Below are positions 26,511-34,993 of a stretch of DNA of 41,790 nucleotides, one piece after another. A program made the translations under genes and the position numbers. The DNA is from Mesorhizobium sp. ORS 3324 (lineage in GTDB: Bacteria > Pseudomonadota > Alphaproteobacteria > Rhizobiales > Rhizobiaceae), in the NCBI GenBank assembly GCA_000824825.2, contig LM655187.1, positions 326,345-368,134 on the forward strand, given 5' to 3'. Each line of letters opens with the position of its first letter. Position 1 is the stretch's first letter. The notes beneath the pieces were generated by a model. The model saw only the letters and a list, made by a program, of their open reading frames with translations, had not been told where the DNA came from and searched no databases.

Positions 26511-27007
26511 CGACGAAGATCGAAACCAGACCAGGCGACGTCCCGGCGGATAGTGCCGGGACGATCGCCGTTCCGCGTCTCGACCAGCAGCTCTGCTTCG
26601 CGCTCTATTCGGCAAGCGGGCTGATGACGAGGCTCTACCGGCCGCTGCTCGACCCGCTCGGCCTCACCTATCCGCAATATCTGGCGATGCTGGCGCTGTG
26701 GCAGCGCGCGCCCATGACCGTCGGCGAGCTTGGCGAGGCGCTGGGGCTGGATTCGGCGACGCTGACGCCGCTGGTCAAGCGGATGGAAGCGGGCGGCCTG
26801 GTCACCCGCCGCCGCGACAGTGCCGACGAGCGCCGGGTTCTGGTCGAGCCGACGGCCAAGGGTGAGACGCTGCGCGCGAGCATGAAGGACGTCCAGGCGG
26901 CGCTTGCCTGCAGCATGCCGTTGGAACGCGTCGAGCTCAAAGCCCTGCACGGCACGCTGACCCGCCTGGTCGCCGGGCTACGCGAGGCCACTGCCGATCA
27001 GGATTGA
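26507..27007 (+). CDS. ohrR: OhrR, MarR-family peroxide-sensing repressor
   Basis: The protein has 166 residues. The N-terminal sensor Cys is C30 in LDQQLCFALYSASG, the signature of OhrR in the MarR family. A second Cys, C135 (ALACSMP), is positioned as in two-cysteine OhrR proteins that form an intersubunit disulfide. The winged helix contains LTYPQYLAMLALW, LGEALGLDSATLTPLVKRME and RRDSADERRVLVEPT. The gene overlaps ohr by ATGA and is in the same operon, so it presumably controls itself and ohr through the operator at 26028-26062. Confidence 0.92.
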   Translation: MTTKIETRPGDVPADSAGTIAVPRLDQQLCFALYSASGLMTRLYRPLLDPLGLTYPQYLAMLALWQRAPMTVGELGEALGLDSATLTPLVKRMEAGGLVTRRRDSADERRVLVEPTAKGETLRASMKDVQAALACSMPLERVELKALHGTLTRLVAGLREATADQD

Positions 27008-27176
27008 TCGCGCAAGGACCGTTCTCGAAATCAATTCCCCGAAGCATTGAATTCCAGGCCGACGCTTAACGTCGCAGCGGACCGGCTTGCAAGGCGCTTG
27101 CGGAAAGCTAAAGTCGGCGCCTGATTTGTTCTGGCGCGCGGGGATCGTGCGGCCAATCACGTTCGGGGAGTTTTTC

Positions 27177-27974
27177 ATGACCAAGTCGAAACTGCTGCTG
27201 GCCGGTCTGCTGGCCTGCCTTCTCGCGCCTGTCGCTGCGCTCGCCGATACGCTACCTGATCTCGGCGGCAAGAAGGTCGTGGTGGTGACGGAGAACGCCT
27301 ACCCGCCGCTGCAGTTCATCGACAAGAAGACCGGCAAGCAGATCGGCTGGGAATATGACGCGATGGACGAAATAGCCAAGCGGCTCAACTTCAAGGTCGA
27401 GTACCAGAATACCTCTTGGGACGCGATGATCCAGGCGGTTTCCGACAACCAGTACAACATCGGCATGACCGGCATCACCATCAAGGAAGAGCGCAAGGCC
27501 AAGGTCGACTTCTCCGATCCTTATATGCGCTCGGAACAGTTCATGCTGGTGCGCGGCGACGAGAGCCGCTTCACCGACGCCAAGAGCTTTGCCGCCTTCA
27601 AGGACGGGCTGATCGGCGCGCAGGCCGGCACCACGCCCTTCTACACCGCCGTCTACAGCGTGCTCGACGGCAACGAGCAGAACCCGCGGATAAAACTGTT
27701 CGAGACCTTCGGCGCCAGCGTACAGGCGCTGAAGTCCGGCGACGTCGATGTGGTGCTCACCGACGGCACCGCCGGCAAGGGCTATGTCGACGCCTCCGAG
27801 GGCAAGCTCAAGCTGATCGGCGGGCCGCTCGGCAGCGAGGATTTCGGCTTCATCTTCCCCAAGGGCTCGGACCTGGTGAAGCCGGTCAACGCCGCGATCG
27901 CCGCGCTGAAAGCCGACGGCACGCTCGATGCGCTGAACAAGAAGTGGTTCCTTGATTACAAGATGGGGCAGTAG
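27177..27974 (+). CDS. Amino-acid-type ABC transporter, periplasmic binding protein
   Basis: The protein has 265 residues from ATG 27177, with ggggag ahead and a signal peptide ([19 protein letters not shown]) at the N-terminus. The family 3 solute-binding domain follows with [20 protein letters not shown] (ligand pocket), [20 protein letters not shown] and [13 protein letters not shown]. Such proteins bind polar amino acids or related compounds; the ligand is not readable. The permease gene starts 265 bases downstream, beyond a family B repeat. No ATPase gene is nearby. Confidence 0.9.
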   Translation: MTKSKLLLAGLLACLLAPVAALADTLPDLGGKKVVVVTENAYPPLQFIDKKTGKQIGWEYDAMDEIAKRLNFKVEYQNTSWDAMIQAVSDNQYNIGMTGITIKEERKAKVDFSDPYMRSEQFMLVRGDESRFTDAKSFAAFKDGLIGAQAGTTPFYTAVYSVLDGNEQNPRIKLFETFGASVQALKSGDVDVVLTDGTAGKGYVDASEGKLKLIGGPLGSEDFGFIFPKGSDLVKPVNAAIAALKADGTLDALNKKWFLDYKMGQ

Positions 27975-28025
27975 GCCCATCTTGGTGCGGGCGGTGCGCA
28001 ACGGCGACGGGCGGAAAGTCGCGAA

Positions 28026-28209
28026 AGCCTCATTCCTTCCCACCCCTCTCTGTCCTGCCGGACATCTCCCCCGCAAGGGGGGAGATTGGCAGTTTCACCG
28101 ACAGCGCCTTTCCTCCAGCATCGGAGATTGGCGAAAGCCAAGGCGACATCTGATCTCCCCCCTTGCGGGAGAGATGCCCGGCAGGGCAGAGGGGGGTGGG
28201 ACGGAACGC
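28026..28209. repeat. Palindromic repeat family B, copy 2, between binding-protein and permease genes
   Basis: It begins agcctcattccttcccaccc and ends gggggtgggacggaacgcg; the outer ends pair, and each half contains an inner hairpin (catctcccccgcaagggg / ctccccccttgcgggaga). It almost completely fills the gap 27975-28238 within an ABC transporter operon. Confidence 0.88.
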
Positions 28210-28238
28210 GGCATTGACAATTATGCCGTCGACGCCTG

Positions 28239-29051
28239 ATGCCCGTCGCAACCTCCACCGCCAAATCCGAGTTCCCCTGGTGGCTGGCCGCTGCGGCCAT
28301 CCTTGCGCTTGTCGCGGCGCTGGCCATTGCCGCCAGCGACCTCTATGCCGAGGTTTTCGCCACCGTCGCCAAGGGCATCGGCATCACCGTCTTCGTCACC
28401 GTGGTCGCCTTCGCCTTGGCCTCGGTGCTTGGGCTCGGCATCGCGCTGATGGCATTGTCCGGCTCGCAATGGCTTCGGCAGATTGCGCGCTTCTATGTCG
28501 AGATCATCCGCGGCGTGCCGATCCTGGTGCTCCTGTTCTGGATCGCCTTCGCCGGCGCGCCGGCTTTCGTCGCGGCCTGGAACGCGCTGACGGCGCCGCT
28601 GCAGAGCGCCGGCTGGTTGGGCGAACTGCTGGTGCGCGACGTCTCGCTTTTATGGCGCGCCACCATGGCGCTGACCATCGGCTATTCGGCCTTCATCTCC
28701 GAAGTGTTCCGGGCCGGCATCCAGTCGGTCGAGAAGGGCCAGATCGAAGCCGCCAAGGCGCTCGGGTTGACGCGTGTGCAACGCTTCCGGCTGATCGTCT
28801 TCCCGCAAGCGATCCGCACCATCCTGCCGCCGCTCGGCAACGACTTCGTCGCCATGGTCAAGGACTCCTCGCTGGTCTCGGTGCTGGGCGTCGCCGACAT
28901 CACGCAGATCGGCAAGGTCTATGCCGCCGGGTCCTTCCGCTTCTTCGAGACCTATTCGATCGTCGCCTATATCTATCTTATCCTGACCGTCGGCCTGTCA
29001 TTGGCGCTGCGGGCGCTGGAGAAACGGCTGCGCCGGCAGCGCGAGGAATAG
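28239..29051 (+). CDS. Amino-acid-type ABC transporter permease
   Basis: The protein has 270 residues of the HisM/GlnP type. Hydrophobic helices are visible at about 15-38, 45-75, 90-110, 130-155, 195-215 and 235-258. The cytoplasmic EAA loop, EAAKALGLTRVQRFRLIVFP, contacts the ATPase. A single ABC permease with a binding protein suggests a homodimeric channel. The ATG is 265 bases after the preceding stop and has no strong ribosome site. The ATP-binding protein must be encoded elsewhere. Confidence 0.9.
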   Translation: MPVATSTAKSEFPWWLAAAAILALVAALAIAASDLYAEVFATVAKGIGITVFVTVVAFALASVLGLGIALMALSGSQWLRQIARFYVEIIRGVPILVLLFWIAFAGAPAFVAAWNALTAPLQSAGWLGELLVRDVSLLWRATMALTIGYSAFISEVFRAGIQSVEKGQIEAAKALGLTRVQRFRLIVFPQAIRTILPPLGNDFVAMVKDSSLVSVLGVADITQIGKVYAAGSFRFFETYSIVAYIYLILTVGLSLALRALEKRLRRQREE

Positions 29052-29110
29052 CCGCCACGCAAAGAGCGCGCTACGATCCTTGGGTTGGTAGATGTCCAGG
29101 AGGCTGACCC

Positions 29111-29746
29111 ATGGATTTCGACAAGGCCAATGCGGCGCTGGACTCCGTCTATTCGGCCGAGACGCCGGAAGCGCTCGCCAAGGCCTATGCCGAATGGGCG
29201 GCGACCTATGACAGCGAGACCGCCTCGCTCGGCTATCTGCTGCCGTTCCTCATCACCGCCTGGGTGGCGCGCCATGTGCCTTCGGGCGAAGGCCCGCTGC
29301 TCGACGCCGGCTGCGGCACCGGCCTGTCGGGGCCGTCGCTCAAGGCGCTGGGTTACGGCGACATCGCCGGCCTCGATCTCTCCGACGAGATGCTGAGGAT
29401 CGCCGGCAGCCGCAATGCCTATAACGAGCTGAAGAAGGCGATGCTCGGCGGCCCGCTGCCGTGGCCGGACGGCCATTTCCGCGCCTTCTTCTCGACCGGC
29501 GTCTTCACCATCGGCCATGCTCCGGCAGCCGGCCTGCATGAGTTGGTGCGCATCACGAAAAGCGGCGGCCACGCCATCTTCACCGTGCGCGACCAGGTGT
29601 TCGAGAGCGGCGGCTTCCAGGCCGTGTTCGACGAGCTCGCGCAGGCGAAGAAATGGCGGGCGGTGGAGGAAAGCCCATGGTTCCGCTGCTACGCGATCGG
29701 CGATCCGGAAGCGCTGGTGAAGACTTTTGTGTTCGAGGTGGTTTGA
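29111..29746 (+). CDS. Class I SAM-dependent methyltransferase
   Basis: The protein has 211 residues. Motif I is LLDAGCGTGLSGPSLKALGY (about residue 66), followed by an acidic residue after the second strand in GLDLSDEMLRIAG and the downstream FSTGVFTIGHAP. The N-terminal part AKAYAEWAATYDSETASLGY is typical of UbiE/Trm112-type or arsenite-like small methyltransferases (Williams-Beuren syndrome WBSCR27-like). Substrate unknown. It follows the permease gene by 59 bases in the same direction but has its own likely start region. Confidence 0.85.
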   Translation: MDFDKANAALDSVYSAETPEALAKAYAEWAATYDSETASLGYLLPFLITAWVARHVPSGEGPLLDAGCGTGLSGPSLKALGYGDIAGLDLSDEMLRIAGSRNAYNELKKAMLGGPLPWPDGHFRAFFSTGVFTIGHAPAAGLHELVRITKSGGHAIFTVRDQVFESGGFQAVFDELAQAKKWRAVEESPWFRCYAIGDPEALVKTFVFEVV

Positions 29747-29764
29747 GCCTCAATCGCCGATGTC

Positions 29765-29943
29765 GGCGCTGCCCCTCACCTGCCTGCCGGCACCCTCTCC
29801 CCGTATAGTGACGGAGAGAGGGGACGCTCTCATCGGCGATTTCGCCAATTGCCTTGGAGGAAGAGAGTTGACGTTGCGGACAGCCCCTTCTCCCCGTCAC
29901 TATACGGGGAGAAGGTCCCGGCAGGGAGATGAGGGGCAGCGCC
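29765..29943. repeat. Palindromic repeat family A, copy 2
   Basis: The outer ends ggcgctgcccctca (29765-29778) and tgaggggcagcgcc (29930-29943) are perfect 14-base inverted arms. Inner hairpins (ctccccgtatagtgacgg..., and ccttctccccgtcactatac) sit in each half. It stands just after the methyltransferase stop. With the leuC leader (and the doubtful small frame at 29988) it fills 29747-30182. Confidence 0.9.
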
Positions 29944-29987
29944 AACGCCAATTGCTGAAACGCCAAAACATTGCTATCTACCCTGCC

Positions 29988-30104
29988 ATGGAAGAGCTTT
30001 TCGGCGATCCGGCCTACAAGGGTTTCGTGCTGCAGGACAGGAAGCGCCTGCCGTCGCGATTTGCCGCGCGGGTCTGCGGCGCGCTCACCAGCCGACTTAG
30101 CTGA
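29988..30104 (+). CDS. Possible 38-residue small protein before leuC
   Basis: ATG 29988 opens MEELFGDPAYKGFVLQDRKR and continues to a stop at 30102-30104, with high GC at third positions and a basic C-terminus. There is no clear ribosome site and no family is recognised. It could also be the remnant of a longer gene displaced by the family A repeat that ends 45 bases upstream, or chance. Confidence 0.25.
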   Translation: MEELFGDPAYKGFVLQDRKRLPSRFAARVCGALTSRLS

Positions 30105-30182
30105 GGCCGACTGATCAAGTCGCTTCGCCGGTTCTAACTCCCGGCCAGCTTTTCTCATTTTCATATCGACGGATTTACGCAC

Positions 30183-31592
30183 ATGAGCGCACCGCGCACC
30201 CTCTACGACAAGATCTTCGACGACCATGTCGTCGACCGCCAGGACGACGGCACCTGCCTGCTCTATATCGACCGCCACCTCGTCCACGAGGTCACCAGCC
30301 CGCAGGCCTTCGAAGGCCTGCGCATGAGTGGCAGAAAGGTCCGGCATCCGGAAAAGACGCTGGCCGTGGTCGACCACAACGTGCCGACCTCGCCCGAGCG
30401 CAAGTTCGGCATCAAGAACGAGGAAAGCCGCATCCAGGTCGAGGCACTGGCCAAGAACGCCAAGGATTTCGGCATCGACTACTACTCCGAGAACGACGTC
30501 CGCCAGGGCATCGTCCACATCATCGGGCCGGAGCAGGGCTTCACGCTGCCTGGCATGACCATCGTCTGCGGCGACAGCCACACCTCCACGCATGGCGCCT
30601 TCGGCGCGCTGGCGCATGGCATCGGCACGTCCGAGGTCGAGCATGTGCTGGCGACGCAAACGCTGATCCAGCGCAAGGCCAAGAACATGCTGGTGCGCGT
30701 CGACGGCCAGCTTCCGGAAGGCGTCACCGCCAAGGACATCATCCTCGCCATCATCGGCGAGATCGGCACTGCCGGCGGCACGGGATACGTCATCGAATAT
30801 GCCGGCGAAGCGATCCGCTCGCTGTCGATGGAAGGCCGCATGACGATCTGCAACATGTCGATCGAGGGCGGCGCCCGCGCCGGCCTGATCGCGCCGGACG
30901 AGACGACCTTCGCCTATGTCAAGGACAAGCCGCGCGCGCCGAAGGGTGCGGCCTGGGATGCTGCGATGGCTTATTGGAAGACGCTGCATTCGGACGAAGG
31001 CGCGCATTTCGACAAGGTGGTCGTGCTCGACGCGCAGAAGCTGCCGCCGATCGTCTCCTGGGGCTCCTCGCCCGAGGACGTCGTCTCGGTGCAGGGCGTG
31101 GTGCCCAATCCGCAAGAGATCGCCGACGAGAACAAGCGCACGTCGAAGCTGCGCGCGCTCGACTATATGGGGCTGACGCCGGGAACCAGGATCACCGACA
31201 TTGCGCTCGACCGGGTCTTCATCGGCTCCTGCACCAACGGCCGCATCGAGGACTTGCGTGCCGCCGCCAAGGTGGTCGAGGGCAAGAAGGTCAATCCGCG
31301 CGTCAGCGCGATGATCGTGCCGGGCTCCGGCCTGGTCAAGGAACAGGCGGAGGCCGAGGGTCTCGACAAGATCTTCGTCGCCGCCGGCTTCGACTGGCGC
31401 GAGCCGGGCTGCTCGATGTGCCTTGCCATGAACGACGACCGGCTGAAGCCGCACGAGCGCTGCGCCTCGACCTCGAACCGCAATTTCGAGGGCCGCCAGG
31501 GTTTCAAGGGCCGCACCCATCTGGTCTCGCCGGCCATGGCGGCGGCGGCGGCGATCGCCGGCCATTTCGTCGACATCCGCGACTGGAAGTAA
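30183..31592 (+). CDS. leuC: 3-isopropylmalate dehydratase, large subunit
   Basis: The protein has 469 residues, standard for LeuC, which isomerises 2- to 3-isopropylmalate in leucine synthesis together with LeuD (not in the window). The 4Fe-4S ligands are in [13 protein letters not shown] and [13 protein letters not shown]. Other aconitase-family stretches are [21 protein letters not shown] and [10 protein letters not shown]. The start is ATG 30183. A hairpin terminator lies 21 bases after the stop. Confidence 0.97.
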   Translation: MSAPRTLYDKIFDDHVVDRQDDGTCLLYIDRHLVHEVTSPQAFEGLRMSGRKVRHPEKTLAVVDHNVPTSPERKFGIKNEESRIQVEALAKNAKDFGIDYYSENDVRQGIVHIIGPEQGFTLPGMTIVCGDSHTSTHGAFGALAHGIGTSEVEHVLATQTLIQRKAKNMLVRVDGQLPEGVTAKDIILAIIGEIGTAGGTGYVIEYAGEAIRSLSMEGRMTICNMSIEGGARAGLIAPDETTFAYVKDKPRAPKGAAWDAAMAYWKTLHSDEGAHFDKVVVLDAQKLPPIVSWGSSPEDVVSVQGVVPNPQEIADENKRTSKLRALDYMGLTPGTRITDIALDRVFIGSCTNGRIEDLRAAAKVVEGKKVNPRVSAMIVPGSGLVKEQAEAEGLDKIFVAAGFDWREPGCSMCLAMNDDRLKPHERCASTSNRNFEGRQGFKGRTHLVSPAMAAAAAIAGHFVDIRDWK

Positions 31593-31614
31593 GGGCCGGC
31601 CTGGAGGGCAGGAA

Positions 31615-31645
31615 GGCCCGGACCGCAAAGCGGTGCGGGCCTTTC
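31615..31645 (+). terminator. leuC terminator
   Basis: ggcccggaccgc (31615-31626) and gcggtgcgggcc (31630-31641) form a 12-base stem with one mismatch around aaa, followed by tttcgctt. Confidence 0.8.
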
Positions 31646-31683
31646 GCTTGGGAGCAGTTCAGCGCTCGCAAAACTTGGCGACT

Positions 31684-31890
31684 GGCTGAAACGCCCATCG
31701 CGATCGTCATCCTTGGGCGGAGCGGGAAGCGAAGCGTACCGCGTAGACCCAAGGATCCATTCCGTTACATACGAGCGGTGCAGCGGAGCAGAATTCTGCG
31801 CCGCTGCACCCTTCGATAAAGGTAACGGAATGGATCCCAGGGTCTCCGCGACGGAGCTTACGCTCCTGCTTCGCCCTGGGATGACGAGGT
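31684..31890. repeat. Two facing family C repeats with a nested central palindrome
   Basis: The left family C text (cgtcatccttgggcggagcg..., about 31704-31752) faces a right copy (gggtctccgcgacggagc...cgccctgggatgacgag, about 31840-31888). Between them, ggatccattccgttac (31753-31768) pairs perfectly with gtaacggaatggatcc (31822-31837). Inside is a near-perfect 34-base palindrome at 31777-31810 (ggtgcagcgg, gcagaattctgc, ccgctgcacc). It occupies most of the 31593-31999 gap, where no gene was seen. Confidence 0.88.
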
Positions 31891-31999
31891 TGGGATGGCT
31901 TCAGCCAATCCCCAGCGTTTGCGCCGATTTCACGGAAATGAACGTGAAAACCTGTCCGCCGACAAGTCTGCAACCTTTCAGAATCCCTATGCCAGGGAA

Positions 32000-32314
32000 C
32001 TACCTCCCCTCCCTTCGAACGATCTGGTGGAACTCCTCGCGCCGGCCGGGCTCGTCGGCGGCGACCACCAGCGCCAGCTTTCGTTCGTCGAAAATCCTGA
32101 ACCACTCGTCCCATTCGACCAGCTCATAGCCGCCGGCGTTGAATGGCCGCTCCGGCCGGTCGTTGTCCTCATAGGCGTTCTGGCCGAAAACCAGGCGCAG
32201 CATGGGCTGCGTTCCGGCCTCGGGCGAGACGTCGACGACGGCGGGAAAACCGGCGCGCGCCGCCGCCCAGGAACGAATCGCTTCGTGATCGGTCAGGGTG
32301 ATCGTATCGGCCAT
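32000..32314 (-). CDS. Hypothetical protein, 104 residues
   Basis: ATG 32312-32314 is chosen over ATG 32320 because aggag ends seven bases before it, while it almost touches the upstream ATG. The protein starts MADTITLTDHEAIRSWAAAR and is acidic and mixed alpha/beta in look: a central MLRLVFGQNAYEDNDRPER segment and a C-terminal helix (EEFHQIVRREGR). No signal peptide, TM segment or cysteines. I do not recognise the family. It diverges from the diguanylate cyclase gene. Confidence 0.65.
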   Translation of the reverse strand: MADTITLTDHEAIRSWAAARAGFPAVVDVSPEAGTQPMLRLVFGQNAYEDNDRPERPFNAGGYELVEWDEWFRIFDERKLALVVAADEPGRREEFHQIVRREGR

Positions 32315-32463
32315 CGGCATTCTCCTGATTTTGTCTGAAAACGCCGGCCTCGGGCGGCCGTTCCGCGCTTCGGTCCCGTATCTGCACGTTGTGACTTAAC
32401 TGCTTGTTTGCGCTTCCGTACTAGCATCTCCCCTAGGGTAAAGTTGGGGAAAGTCGCCGTCTT

Positions 32464-33660
32464 TTGGACACCGGTCTGCTCATAGCGCTGCTCAATCCGA
32501 CGATCGCGCTGGCGCTCGGCGCTGCGTTCCTCGTGCTGTGGTTCCATCAGCGCCATCGTCCTTACCTGGCGGTGCTGGCCGCGAGCTACTGCCTGTCGGC
32601 GCCGGGCTTCCTGCTGCAATATTTCACGCTTCCGGTCGGCATCGTGCTGACCAAGCTGATCTCCAACCTATGCTTCACGATGGCCGCCTGCTGCCTTTCC
32701 AGCGCGATCGTCGCCCGCTACGGCCGGCGCGTGCCCTATATCGGCATCGGCATCATGACGGGCGGCGGTCTCGCCGCCTTCTCCTGGTTCATGTTCGTCC
32801 AGCCGGATCTCACCTGGCGCGTGCTTGCCATGAATTTCGGCTTCGGCGCCTTGAGCCTGCTCGTCGCCGCCGAGCTCAAGACGGTGCGTAACAACGGGCC
32901 GCCCGAAAAGATCCTGTTCGCGCTGTCGCTGCTGTCCGGGTTGAACTTCATCGCCCGCACGCTGATCGTCGTCGTCGCGCATGGGCCGTTCCCGAACTAT
33001 GACGGCTTCTACACCTCGTCCTACTGGACGACGGCGCTGCTCTCGCATGCGCTTTTATCGCTCCTCACCGCGCTTTGCCTGTTCACGGCGGCGGCGCTCG
33101 ACGTGATGAAGGCGCTGAAGGCCGAGACCCATACAGACCCGCTGTCCGGCCTTCTCAACCGCCGCGGCTTCGAGGAACGGGCGACACTGCTGCTCGATCA
33201 ATGCGCCAAGGCAGGATTCCCCGTTGCGCTTGTGCTTGCCGATCTCGATCACTTCAAGGCGCTCAATGACCAGCACGGACACGAGGCGGGCGACAGGGTG
33301 ATTGCCGATTTCGCCGCCAGGCTGCGTTTTGCCACGGGCACGCGGGGCGCTGCCGGCCGCATCGGCGGCGAGGAGTTCGCCGTGCTTCTGTCGCTCTGCG
33401 ATCTGGGCGCGGCGCGCCTGTTCGCGGAGGCGATCCGCACCCACTATTCGGCTGGCTCCGTCGACGGGCTTCCGCCTGGCACCAGGGTGACCGCTAGCTT
33501 CGGCGTCGCCGCCCGCACCGGCAATGAGGGGCTGGCGCCGCTGATGCGGCGTGCCGACGAGGCGCTCTACAAGGCCAAGAGGAACGGCCGCGACAGCGTC
33601 CGCCTCTCCTATGAGCGGCCCGAAACCGCCTTCGTGCCCGAGCCGCTCAGCGTCGGCTGA
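32464..33660 (+). CDS. Membrane-bound diguanylate cyclase (GGDEF)
   Basis: The protein has 398 residues if TTG 32464 is the start; ggggaaag is about 12 bases upstream, and the next possible start would cut into the first TM helix. Residues 1-215 contain about six hydrophobic helices. The GGDEF domain follows: LSGLLNRRGFEE, the metal-binding ADLDHF (D260, D262) and the active-site GGEEF at 301-305. GGEEF is an active variant. The product-inhibition I-site RxxD expected five residues before it is not present (RGAA there), so feedback by c-di-GMP may be absent. It makes c-di-GMP from two GTP. Confidence 0.88.
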   Translation: MDTGLLIALLNPTIALALGAAFLVLWFHQRHRPYLAVLAASYCLSAPGFLLQYFTLPVGIVLTKLISNLCFTMAACCLSSAIVARYGRRVPYIGIGIMTGGGLAAFSWFMFVQPDLTWRVLAMNFGFGALSLLVAAELKTVRNNGPPEKILFALSLLSGLNFIARTLIVVVAHGPFPNYDGFYTSSYWTTALLSHALLSLLTALCLFTAAALDVMKALKAETHTDPLSGLLNRRGFEERATLLLDQCAKAGFPVALVLADLDHFKALNDQHGHEAGDRVIADFAARLRFATGTRGAAGRIGGEEFAVLLSLCDLGAARLFAEAIRTHYSAGSVDGLPPGTRVTASFGVAARTGNEGLAPLMRRADEALYKAKRNGRDSVRLSYERPETAFVPEPLSVG

Positions 33661-33758
33661 GGGGGGCGGAGCGGGTTGTTGTTTCACGGAAGCCAAGGGC
33701 GCCGGCCGCGACTACCTGCGCCTGTCGCCAGGCCTCGCCGAGCAACAGGCCAAGGCGT

Positions 33759-34109
33759 TCAGCGGCAAGGGCTGAGGTTGGGCATCTCGCCGTCGGAAAG
33801 TCCGTACATATAAGAGCGCCCCTTCACGAAGACCGGCGGCTGGTAGCAACCCGGCGCGCCTGCATCGTCCTCGTAGGTCACGTCGGGCCGGCCGGCACCG
33901 GTGAAGTCGGAAAGCTGCTTGGCGTGCCTGCCCTCGCCGACGACGATGCGCTTGTAGCCGGCGGCGCTGTCGATGACGAGATTGCCGAAGGAATCGGCGT
34001 AGACGCGGTCGTGATGACGCAAGCCGGCTTCGGCCGGCACGGCAATTCCGGTGGCGAATGCCGCCAGGGTGACGGCCGCGAGGCGTGCCCGCACTGAATT
34101 CGAACGCAT
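33759..34109 (-). CDS. Secreted hypothetical protein, 116 residues
   Basis: ATG 34107-34109 is preceded by gggagag. The signal peptide, RARLAAVTLAAFATGIAVPAEAG, has a likely cleavage site after AEA. The mature part has about 90 residues, with HHDRVYADSFGNLVIDSAAG and a C-terminal PGCYQPPVFVKGRSYMYGLS. The two mature cysteines (PGCYQP, LSPCR) could form a disulfide. No family recognised. It is convergent with the diguanylate cyclase gene. Confidence 0.72.
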   Translation of the reverse strand: MRSNSVRARLAAVTLAAFATGIAVPAEAGLRHHDRVYADSFGNLVIDSAAGYKRIVVGEGRHAKQLSDFTGAGRPDVTYEDDAGAPGCYQPPVFVKGRSYMYGLSDGEMPNLSPCR

Positions 34110-34328
34110 GTCGCTCTCCCTGCAAACGTCGTCCGAATCGGAAATTAACCCTTTCTTAACCTTTGTTAAGGGGCAGGCGCTCTTCGGGGCCGGAACTTAA
34201 TGAACATGGTTAATTTCTGGCGGCAGGCTCGATCCATCGTCTCGCCCAGCCCAAGCCGGCTGACTCAAGCGTGAGCTTGATCTTGGCGCACCGCGTGGCT
34301 AGCGTGCCGCGCACGAAAGGGGCAGCAC

Positions 34329-34769
34329 ATGACGTTTGGCCGCGCGGTTCGGGTGTCTCTCGTTATTCCACTGCTTCTTGCAGCCACTGCCTGCGTGCCG
34401 CAGGACGGCGCACCCAAGGCGGCGAGCACCGTATCGACCGGGGTGCCGCCTGCTCCTGCCAAGCAACCTGCGGCACCAACTACGGCTCCAGCACCGGCGA
34501 CCAAGATCACCACCGACCTTACCGTGCCGCGATCCGGCATGGGCATGGCCACCTACAGATGCGGCAATGGCGGCATGATCACCATCCAAAATCTCGGCAC
34601 GTCGCTGCGTGTGGTTGGGACGGATGGCGGCTCCGAGGAGTTTGCGGCGTCGCCGGCCAACCAGAGCAGCCGTTACCAGGAAGCGGAGACACATGACGCA
34701 ATCGTGATCGACGGACGCGAGGCGCTTGTGATGAAGAAGGGGTCGACGCCGCAGACCTGCACGAGATAG
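34329..34769 (+). CDS. Lipoprotein with MliC-like lysozyme-inhibitor domain
   Basis: The protein has 146 residues. The signal peptide ends in the lipobox LAATAC (C22 lipidated). An Ala/Pro/Thr-rich linker (about 25-62) leads to a domain that fits MliC (membrane-bound inhibitor of C-type lysozyme): it starts ATYRCGNGGMITIQN, continues with SSRYQEAETHDAIVIDGREA and ends VMKKGSTPQTC. The two cysteines (YRC, QTC) match the MliC disulfide. MliC proteins on the outer membrane protect peptidoglycan from lysozyme. The family call is moderate because the domain is short and divergent. Confidence 0.68.
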   Translation: MTFGRAVRVSLVIPLLLAATACVPQDGAPKAASTVSTGVPPAPAKQPAAPTTAPAPATKITTDLTVPRSGMGMATYRCGNGGMITIQNLGTSLRVVGTDGGSEEFAASPANQSSRYQEAETHDAIVIDGREALVMKKGSTPQTCTR

Positions 34770-34887
34770 AAGCCGCAATGCCGCACTGCAGCACGCTGCG
34801 CCGGCTTCGCACCGCTCGCTAATCGATTGAAGCGGAATCTCCCGTTTTTGTCAGACTAAATGATGTTTCCAAAACGATTTTCCGGCT

Positions 34888-34916
34888 TTGACGCGGTGCA
34901 AAAAGAGCATTAGAAA
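34888..34916 (+). promoter_or_regulatory. Probable promoter of sdhCDAB
   Basis: TTGACG (34888-34893), a 17-base spacer and TAGAAA (34911-34916) precede the sdhC start at 34994 by 77 bases, in an AT-richer gap of 224 bases after the MliC-like gene. Confidence 0.6.
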
Positions 34917-34993
34917 CCGGCTGTCCGAAGTCATAAATGAAAGCGGCAAACGCCGCATCCGTAACGGCTCCGGGACGCCGAACTGGGGGAGCC

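Noticed and set aside
33661..33775. Coding-looking plus-strand tail (EAKGAGRDYLRLSPGLAEQQ) after the diguanylate cyclase
   Set aside because: It has no start codon with a ribosome site, is out of frame with the cyclase, and overlaps the end of a better supported minus-strand gene; it may be a gene remnant but cannot be supported.
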